Part shown: in pieces, positions 58,997-64,000 of the stretch
Layout of the letters: every line of letters starts with the position of its first letter
Numbering within the stretch: position 1 is the stretch's first letter
Assembly (NCBI GenBank): GCA_943371965.1
Contig: CALRWV020000001.1
Coordinates: forward strand, 1 to 64,000
Source of the DNA: CALRWV02 sp943371965
Lineage (GTDB): Bacteria; Bacteroidota; JABWAT01
Length of the DNA: 64,000 bases
Direction: 5' to 3'
The notes under the pieces: model-generated
What the model was told of the DNA's origin: nothing
The model's input: only the letters and a program-made list of their open reading frames with translations
Database searches by the model: none
Program-made: the position numbers and the translations under genes

Positions 58997-60145
58997 ATGA
59001 ATTTCAATTTAACCGAAGAACACATCATGATTCGCGATATGGCTAGACAATTTGCAAACGATGAATTGCTTCCCGGAGTAATTGATCGCGACGAAATTGA
59101 AGAATTTCCGCATGAACAAATCAAAAAAATGGGCGAACTCGGATTTATGGGAATGATGATTCCTGAAAAATGGGGTGGCGCAGGTTTGGATGCTATATCC
59201 TACGTTCTGGCAATGACAGAAATCAGTAAAGTTGATGCATCAGCGTCTGTCGCAATGTCGGTAAACAATTCTCTGGTTTGTTGGGGATTGCATGAATACG
59301 GAACCGATGCGCAAAAAGAAAAATATTTAAAACCGTTGGCATCAGGTAAAAAGTTGGGTGCGTTTTGTTTATCAGAACCCAACGCAGGTTCTGATGCATC
59401 AAATCAGGCAACAACCGGTGTGAAAAAAAGTGATCATTGGATTGTTAACGGATCAAAAAATTGGATTACCAACGGACAAAATGCGGATATTTATTTAGTC
59501 TTTGCTGCAACTGACAAAGTGAACAAATCACATGGAATTTCCTGTTTTATCATCGAAAAAGGTCAAGAAGGTTTTTCAGTTTTGAAGAAAGAAAAAAAAC
59601 TGGGAATCAGAGGTTCTGATACCTGTTCTCTGGGATTTTCAGATGTAAAAGTACCGCTGGAAAATATGCTGGGAACAGAAGGCGACGGTTTCAAAATTGC
59701 CATGCAGTCACTTGATGGCGGTAGAGTTGGAATTGCTTCTCAAGCATTGGGAATTGCAAAAGGAGCAATTGAACGGGCGTTGGCTTATTCAAAGGAAAGA
59801 AAACAGTTCAATCAGGAAATTTCAAATTTTCAGGCAATTCAATGGAAACTTGCTGAAATGGCAATGGAAACTGATGCAGCGGAATTATTGATTTTCCGTG
59901 CAGCTGCTTTGAAAGATGAACACAAAAAAATGAGCCGTGAATCTGCAATGGCAAAATTGTTTGCATCAAGAACTGCTGTAAAATGTGCATTGGAAGCCAT
60001 CCAAATTCATGGCGGTTACGGATATGTAAAAGAATATCATGTTGAAAGAATGCTGCGTGATGCAAAAATCACCGAAATTTATGAAGGTACTTCTGAAGTG
60101 CAGCATATTGTTATCGCACGTGATATGATTAAAAACGGATATTAA
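58997..60145 (+). CDS. Short-chain acyl-CoA dehydrogenase (butyryl-CoA dehydrogenase-like)
   Basis: A 382-residue FAD enzyme. CLSEPNAGSDA (about 125) and WITNG bind FAD; RMLRDAKITEIYEGTSEVQ near 350-368 carries the catalytic Glu (EIYEGT) as in BCD/SCAD enzymes. I choose the ATG at 58997 with AAGGAGA upstream; the longer frame begins in the palindromic element. Without etfAB nearby, electron transfer is unknown. It completes the C4 run with thiolase and Hbd. Confidence 0.95.
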   Translation: MNFNLTEEHIMIRDMARQFANDELLPGVIDRDEIEEFPHEQIKKMGELGFMGMMIPEKWGGAGLDAISYVLAMTEISKVDASASVAMSVNNSLVCWGLHEYGTDAQKEKYLKPLASGKKLGAFCLSEPNAGSDASNQATTGVKKSDHWIVNGSKNWITNGQNADIYLVFAATDKVNKSHGISCFIIEKGQEGFSVLKKEKKLGIRGSDTCSLGFSDVKVPLENMLGTEGDGFKIAMQSLDGGRVGIASQALGIAKGAIERALAYSKERKQFNQEISNFQAIQWKLAEMAMETDAAELLIFRAAALKDEHKKMSRESAMAKLFASRTAVKCALEAIQIHGGYGYVKEYHVERMLRDAKITEIYEGTSEVQHIVIARDMIKNGY

Positions 60146-60154
60146 CAATTACTT

Positions 60155-60245
60155 TCACAGAGTACGCAGAGAATGTACAAAGAAAAACAAGTTTTTTTTA
60201 TTTGTCATTCCTTCCTCTGAATTCTCTGTGCTCACATGTGAATGT
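60155..60245. repeat. Palindromic element, CACAGAGTACGCAGAGAA family
   Basis: CACAGAGTACGCAGAGAAT on the left and ATTCTCTGTGCTCACATGTG on the right are imperfect inverses around an A/T-rich centre. It is related in style to the neighbouring CGCAAAG elements. Confidence 0.6.
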
Positions 60246-60275
60246 TTCTCTCAGAAACGTATAAAAAGCGAAATA

Positions 60276-60815
60276 ATGTTTAAAAATCGGTTGCTGTTTT
60301 TTTTGTTTTTTTCAGTTGGGTTAATTTTAAACTCAGGTTGCGAAGATTCGTCTGATAATTGCAGTTTTTATGATCATCCGGTAGAAAAATATACTCAAAA
60401 AGATCTTAATAATTCGCCTTCCAAATCAACTGATGACAATGATTGGAGAACCAGTCCGAAATACGCTGGAGCAATTGTTGTAAATCCTGCTTTTCCAAAT
60501 TCAAATGGAGGAAGAGCAATTATTACAGTTCCTGTTATTATTTATGATATAATGAACGGACAACTTTCAAATATTGGAATTATCGGACAGAATGATCAGG
60601 GGCAGTGGGTAAACATTCAAATCAACCTGACAACGGACAATACAACTCCTGATCCCGGTGCTTACAATCTGGAAATTGATCTGACAAAATTGTCATCAAC
60701 AGGAAAGCTTTCTGATATAAAAGGATTGAAACGCATTTATGTAATCGATGATTATCTGGATACTGATTTATGCAGTTCAATCATTTCCTATGGCGATATT
60801 CAAATAACCCCTTAA
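60276..60815 (+). CDS. Hypothetical lipoprotein
   Basis: A 179-residue lipoprotein: MFKNRLLFFLFFSVGLILNSGC, lipobox LNSGC. The mature part, from CEDSSDN on, seems beta-rich (AIITVPVIIYDI, YNLEIDLTKLSS) and is not a family I know. The start at 60276 is chosen to place the signal at the N-terminus. It begins a plus-strand run with the SemiSWEET gene 22 bases downstream. Confidence 0.7.
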   Translation: MFKNRLLFFLFFSVGLILNSGCEDSSDNCSFYDHPVEKYTQKDLNNSPSKSTDDNDWRTSPKYAGAIVVNPAFPNSNGGRAIITVPVIIYDIMNGQLSNIGIIGQNDQGQWVNIQINLTTDNTTPDPGAYNLEIDLTKLSSTGKLSDIKGLKRIYVIDDYLDTDLCSSIISYGDIQITP

Positions 60816-60837
60816 AAAATTCTACAAGAAAAATAAT

Positions 60838-61095
60838 ATGGAAACTTATACTGAATGGTTTGGAATGATTGCAGCTTTCTGCACAACATCATCTTTTATT
60901 CCACAGGCAATTAAGGTTTATAAAAGCCAGCACACAAAAGACATTTCATTAAGCATGTTCATCATTTTTACAGCCGGATTGATATTTTGGCTGGTATATG
61001 GATTGATGTTGAATGCAACGCCAATCATAATGGCAAATTCACTTACCTTAATTTCAGCCGGTTATATTTTAGTTAAAAAAATTCAGTTAGGTTAA
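60838..61095 (+). CDS. SemiSWEET-type sugar transporter
   Basis: An 85-residue, three-helix membrane protein that dimerises to carry sugar (sucrose, glucose). The PQ motif lies in TSSFIPQAIKVYKSQHTKDIS (PQ about residues 23-24), followed by IIFTAGLIFWLVYGL and MANSLTLISAGYILVKK. Length and motif order match bacterial SemiSWEETs. The next gene starts 1 base after its stop. Confidence 0.9.
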   Translation: METYTEWFGMIAAFCTTSSFIPQAIKVYKSQHTKDISLSMFIIFTAGLIFWLVYGLMLNATPIIMANSLTLISAGYILVKKIQLG

Positions 61096-61096
61096 A

Positions 61097-61477
61097 ATGT
61101 CAGAACAAAATCAATTCAATGAATCTGCTGCCCAGGAATTTGTATTGCCTCTGTTTCAGAACTTTTGTAAAGAATATAATCTTTCCACAGATTTTGAATC
61201 GCTTTCACAAAAAGAACGCATGAAAGTTATGGATCTGTTCAATAAAAAAGTTTCCAAATACCATTTGTTTAAAGATCATGTCATTGAACTGAATCTTGCA
61301 TTCAGTTCCGGTGATATTGATTTTAAAGTTTTTACGGTTGAAGAATTTGTTCACAAAGCAGGAAAATTTGAAGAAGCAACCGAACTTTATATTTCAAGAA
61401 AAGAACTTGAATCAAAAACCTGGATTGTAATTACTGCAATTCTTCTGGTTTGTGTCGTCATCGTTTGGATGGTTTAA
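61097..61477 (+). CDS. Tail-anchored hypothetical protein
   Basis: 126 residues. A soluble helical N-terminal part (EFVLPLFQNFCKEY, LSQKERMKVMDLFNKKVSKY) and one C-terminal membrane segment, WIVITAILLVCVVIVWMV, at the very end, so the bulk faces the cytosol. I do not recognise the family. Only 1 base separates it from the SemiSWEET gene, so the two are cotranslated. Confidence 0.65.
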   Translation: MSEQNQFNESAAQEFVLPLFQNFCKEYNLSTDFESLSQKERMKVMDLFNKKVSKYHLFKDHVIELNLAFSSGDIDFKVFTVEEFVHKAGKFEEATELYISRKELESKTWIVITAILLVCVVIVWMV

Positions 61478-61513
61478 TTCCTCTCCAAATTTCAGATAAT
61501 TCTGCTGGATTTT

Positions 61514-63247
61514 ATGATCAGATTCTTTTCAGTTCTGGTATTTCTTTTTGCTGGACTTTCATGTTTCCAAGGGAAAGAAAATAATTACCCTAACGAGATT
61601 ATTCAGTTTAAAAGTGATTCGCTGGTAATTTATTCTTCAAACCCGGATTCTTTTTCGCAGATTTATTCTTCCGATCATTTTACCCATCTCTGGTGGGGAG
61701 ATCTGAAACCTGCTTCTGATTCACTCCTTTCAGAAATAAAAAACTGTGAAATAATCATCAGGAATTTGTCAATAAAACTGGATTGGAAAATTCCTGACAA
61801 AAAAATAATTGTAAACTGGTATCCCTCACTGGAACTTAAAACAATGAAATCGGGTGATTCTGAATTTGATTCATATAAAGAAAATGAAACCTATCACGTT
61901 TGGAATTCAGACTTGCCGCGTCCTTCTTTTGCAAAAGAAATTGATTTGATTTTCAAAGAACAAACTGACAAAATCAAAAACAAAAAACTGAAGAATGCAT
62001 TTCTGGAATCACTATCGGAAACCAACAAACAGTATTTGTTTCAAACCGGATTCTTCAGCTTGGATTCATTTCCAGGACTTTCAGAAATTATTAATCCTCA
62101 ATCAGGTTGGGCAAATGAAAAAATATTGTCCCATTCTGCTCTCTCTGATTTTTTTTCTGTCTATCACAATAAATCAGCATTTTACCAGATTTTGATAACC
62201 ATTTCAGAAGATGGTCAAAATGTATCAGATGAAATGAAGAACTTATGGGTATCACGAAAATTCAACAGTGAAAAAATAAAAGCGATTGAAAGTAAAAATA
62301 TTTCAATCAAAGGTTTCAATTTTACGCATGAGGGTTACCGGATTTACAACGGTTATCTTTCTGAATCAGCAAAAAAATCGTTAATGAAACTGAAGGAAAT
62401 TCATTCAGATGCAATTTCACTGATTCCATTCGGATTCATGTCATCAGAATCGGAACCCAACTTGTTCTGGGCAAATCAATCCGGTTCTGAAAATGATGAG
62501 AGTATTATTTATGCAGGAATCAACGCTAAAAAAATTGGTTTCCAGGTTATGCTAAAACCCCAACTTTGGCTTCGGCGCGGTGTCTGGTGCGGTGAAATTG
62601 AAATGAAAAACGATGCGGACTGGAAGAAATTTGAAAATGAATACAGAATCTGGATTTTGCATTATGCTGCAATTGCCCAACACTATAATTTCGAATTTTT
62701 AAGTTTGGGAGTAGAGCTTTTAAAATTTACAAAACAAAGACCTGAATTTTTTACAAGTTTAATCTCGGATATCAGAAAAATATACGATGGTCAACTGACT
62801 TACTCTGCAAACTGGTATGATGAGGCAGACCATATTCAGTTTTGGGATAAACTCGATTTTATAGGAATCAACAGTTATTATCCGTTATCTGAAAAGGAGA
62901 ATGCTGGTGAAACTGAATTGGAAAATTCAGCAGAAAAACTGACCCTTCACTTTTCGGACTTATCAGAAAAATGGAACCGGAAAATTGTTTTTACCGAAAT
63001 CGGATTTGCAAAAAATCGGTATCCATGGATTATGCCTCATGATGAAAGAAACAATCAAGACTTTTCAGAAACACAACAGGCTTTATGTTACAAATTAGTT
63101 TCCGATGAATGGCTGAACCGGACTTGGTGCGGTGGATTTCTCTGGTGGAAATGGTCATCATCACTTGAAATTATGAACGAAGACAGAATTAATTTCTTTC
63201 CCGGTCTTTCTGCAAAAAGAGTTGTTGCAGAATCGTTTGCAAAATAG
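61514..63247 (+). CDS. GH113-like glycoside hydrolase with an unusual N-terminal domain
   Basis: A 577-residue exported protein, probable lipoprotein (LFAGLSC, Cys about 17). The C-terminal half resembles GH113 TIM barrels (beta-mannanase type): KGFNFTHEGY, MLKPQLWLR, acid/base candidate E401 in SLGVELLKF, FIGINSYYPL, and nucleophile candidate E495 in VFTEIGFAKNRYP. The first 250 residues (with YHVWNSDLPRP) recall a Peptidase-MA-like domain without its HExxH; this is tentative. SemiSWEET two genes upstream fits sugar use. Confidence 0.72.
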   Translation: MIRFFSVLVFLFAGLSCFQGKENNYPNEIIQFKSDSLVIYSSNPDSFSQIYSSDHFTHLWWGDLKPASDSLLSEIKNCEIIIRNLSIKLDWKIPDKKIIVNWYPSLELKTMKSGDSEFDSYKENETYHVWNSDLPRPSFAKEIDLIFKEQTDKIKNKKLKNAFLESLSETNKQYLFQTGFFSLDSFPGLSEIINPQSGWANEKILSHSALSDFFSVYHNKSAFYQILITISEDGQNVSDEMKNLWVSRKFNSEKIKAIESKNISIKGFNFTHEGYRIYNGYLSESAKKSLMKLKEIHSDAISLIPFGFMSSESEPNLFWANQSGSENDESIIYAGINAKKIGFQVMLKPQLWLRRGVWCGEIEMKNDADWKKFENEYRIWILHYAAIAQHYNFEFLSLGVELLKFTKQRPEFFTSLISDIRKIYDGQLTYSANWYDEADHIQFWDKLDFIGINSYYPLSEKENAGETELENSAEKLTLHFSDLSEKWNRKIVFTEIGFAKNRYPWIMPHDERNNQDFSETQQALCYKLVSDEWLNRTWCGGFLWWKWSSSLEIMNEDRINFFPGLSAKRVVAESFAK

Positions 63248-63297
63248 TTTTGATTGATTTGTTGAAAAGAAGTAATTTAGCTGAAAACAAGACAGTT

Positions 63298-63708
63298 ATG
63301 GAAATCAAACGAAAAATATCACACATCGGAATTGCCGTTGAAAATCTGGAAGAGTCTTTCCAGTTTTATAAGGATCTTTTTCAGCTTGAACAGTGGCATG
63401 ATGAAATTGTTGAAGATCAGAAAGTAAAAACAAGATTTATTGAAGTGGGTGAATCGCATTTCGAATTGCTTGAAGCAACTTCACCTGATTCGCCAATTGC
63501 AAAGTTTATTGAAAAGCAGGGTCGTGGCGGAATTCATCATATCTGTGTTGAAGTTGAAGATATCAGAAAAGAATTGAAGAGAATGGAAACTTTGGGTTAT
63601 CAGCTGATTGATAAAGAACCGAGAAAGGGTGCGCACAATTGTTTGGTTGCTTTTGTTCATCCGAAATCTTCAATAGGTGTATTGCTTGAATTAAGTCAGA
63701 AGATGTGA
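63298..63708 (+). CDS. mce: Methylmalonyl-CoA epimerase
   Basis: Interconverts (S)- and (R)-methylmalonyl-CoA for entry of propionyl-CoA into the TCA cycle. 136 residues in the vicinal-oxygen-chelate fold: KISHIGIAVENLEESFQFY with the first metal His (about 9), HFELLEA, GGIHHICVEVEDI (His about 80), and a final VLLELSQK with Glu. I choose the ATG at 63298; the upstream TTG would add 16 residues beyond the family's normal length. The mutase is not in the window. Confidence 0.93.
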   Translation: MEIKRKISHIGIAVENLEESFQFYKDLFQLEQWHDEIVEDQKVKTRFIEVGESHFELLEATSPDSPIAKFIEKQGRGGIHHICVEVEDIRKELKRMETLGYQLIDKEPRKGAHNCLVAFVHPKSSIGVLLELSQKM

Positions 63709-63711
63709 ATT

Positions 63712-63960
63712 ATGCCTACGAAAAATACGAACATGACGAGAAATGAAATTTCATTGGAATGGATATTAATGGAAAGAAAGATTGACTCAGTAGAAGAACG
63801 CGAAGACTTTTGGTCAAAACAAACGAGTCAATTTAGAATACAAGAAGTTGAAAGATTAAGATTAAAATGGATGCACGAAAATGGTATTGATATATTTAAT
63901 CCGGAAAAAATTAAAGTTGATCGTTCAAAGGTTAAAATTATCAAACTTTTTGAAAAGTAA
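63712..63960 (+). CDS. Hypothetical 82-residue protein
   Basis: Not recognised. Highly charged and helical (WILMERKIDSVEEREDFW, FRIQEVERLRLKWMHENG), then a basic tail ending KVKIIKLFEK. A/T-rich relative to the epimerase gene 3 bases upstream. The size, charge and context-free position would suit one half of a toxin-antitoxin or nucleotidyltransferase pair, but the window ends before a partner could be seen. Confidence 0.5.
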   Translation: MPTKNTNMTRNEISLEWILMERKIDSVEEREDFWSKQTSQFRIQEVERLRLKWMHENGIDIFNPEKIKVDRSKVKIIKLFEK

Positions 63961-64000
63961 TCTGTTATTCTTCATTATTCATTCTTAATTCGTAATTGCT
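63961..64000. repeat. Degenerate 7-base-period tract at the window end
   Basis: TTATTCT, TCATTAT, TCATTCT, TAATTCG and TAATTGC in register; A/T-rich words like those at 8699-8772. It may continue beyond the window. Confidence 0.55.

Overview
The window reads as chromosome of a low-GC, Gram-negative bacterium of the FCB superphylum (Bacteroidota/Chlorobiota side), most like Ignavibacteria or a related lineage. The reasons are two secreted proteins with type IX secretion (T9SS) C-terminal sorting domains, one with the YPNPFNP motif typical of those groups; many lipoproteins with signal-peptidase-II boxes; and at least three promoter-like sites of Bacteroidota form, TTG, 20 bases, then TAnnTTYG. 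No phage, IS transposase or CRISPR array was seen. There is one tRNA (Arg, anticodon CCG) and no rRNA. The taxonomic call is inference.

Layout. 1-3.2 kb: heptamer repeat, Lon-N domain protein, Xaa-Pro aminopeptidase, MazG. 3.2-5.1 kb: orphan BrnA-type antitoxin with a 27-codon relic of its BrnT toxin, then an AT-rich two-gene island. 5.4-13.2 kb (minus): long-chain fatty-acid catabolism in fadN-fadA-fadE order plus an acyl-CoA synthetase. 13.5-18 kb: STAS-like protein, cobalamin adenosyltransferase, class II aldolase, YqgE, Hpt protein, lysine 6-aminotransferase. 18.2-23.7 kb: DHH-like protein, pseudouridine synthase, pirin-like protein, M1 peptidase, Gly/His-rich lipoprotein. 24-28 kb: tRNA-Arg, YwbE, a T9SS fibronectin-III protein, an arginyltransferase-like protein. 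28-33.7 kb: lipoprotein, 3-oxoadipyl-CoA-thiolase-like enzyme, S23-type four-helix protein, aldehyde dehydrogenase, 2OG-Fe(II) oxygenase, EVE protein. 33.7-40.4 kb (minus): bifunctional homocysteine methyltransferase/MTHF reductase, TauE/SafE permease, ABC ATPase, T9SS metalloprotease, acyl-CoA thioesterase, prephenate dehydrogenase. 40.4-47.5 kb: molybdopterin oxidoreductase, Rieske protein, AAA ATPase, outer-membrane barrel, propeller lipoprotein. 47.7-56.3 kb: accB-accC, gcvH, guaA, LppC-like binding protein, radC, coiled-coil lipoprotein, LysM protein, PhoH. 56.7-60.1 kb: thiolase, 3-hydroxybutyryl-CoA dehydrogenase, short-chain acyl-CoA dehydrogenase. 60.2-64 kb: lipoprotein, SemiSWEET, GH113-like hydrolase, methylmalonyl-CoA epimerase.

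Metabolic theme. The genes describe degradation of long-chain acids (FadD, FadE, FadN, FadA), a short-chain C4 module, a further thiolase of beta-ketoadipate type, a thioesterase, and parts of the propionyl-CoA route (methylmalonyl-CoA epimerase, cobalamin adenosyltransferase). AccBC opens the opposite, biosynthetic direction.

The most unusual feature is not a gene. About twenty intergenic tracts are built from 7-base words that keep a 7-base period while the words drift; two are near-perfect arrays (GACAGTA, at least 16 copies, and CAGGAGA, 16 copies) whose units differ by one base. Two tracts lie inside the signal-peptide codons of exported proteins. A second layer of nested palindromic intergenic elements (at least ten, in several sequence families) shares the same gaps. 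I found no gene in the window that would explain either layer.
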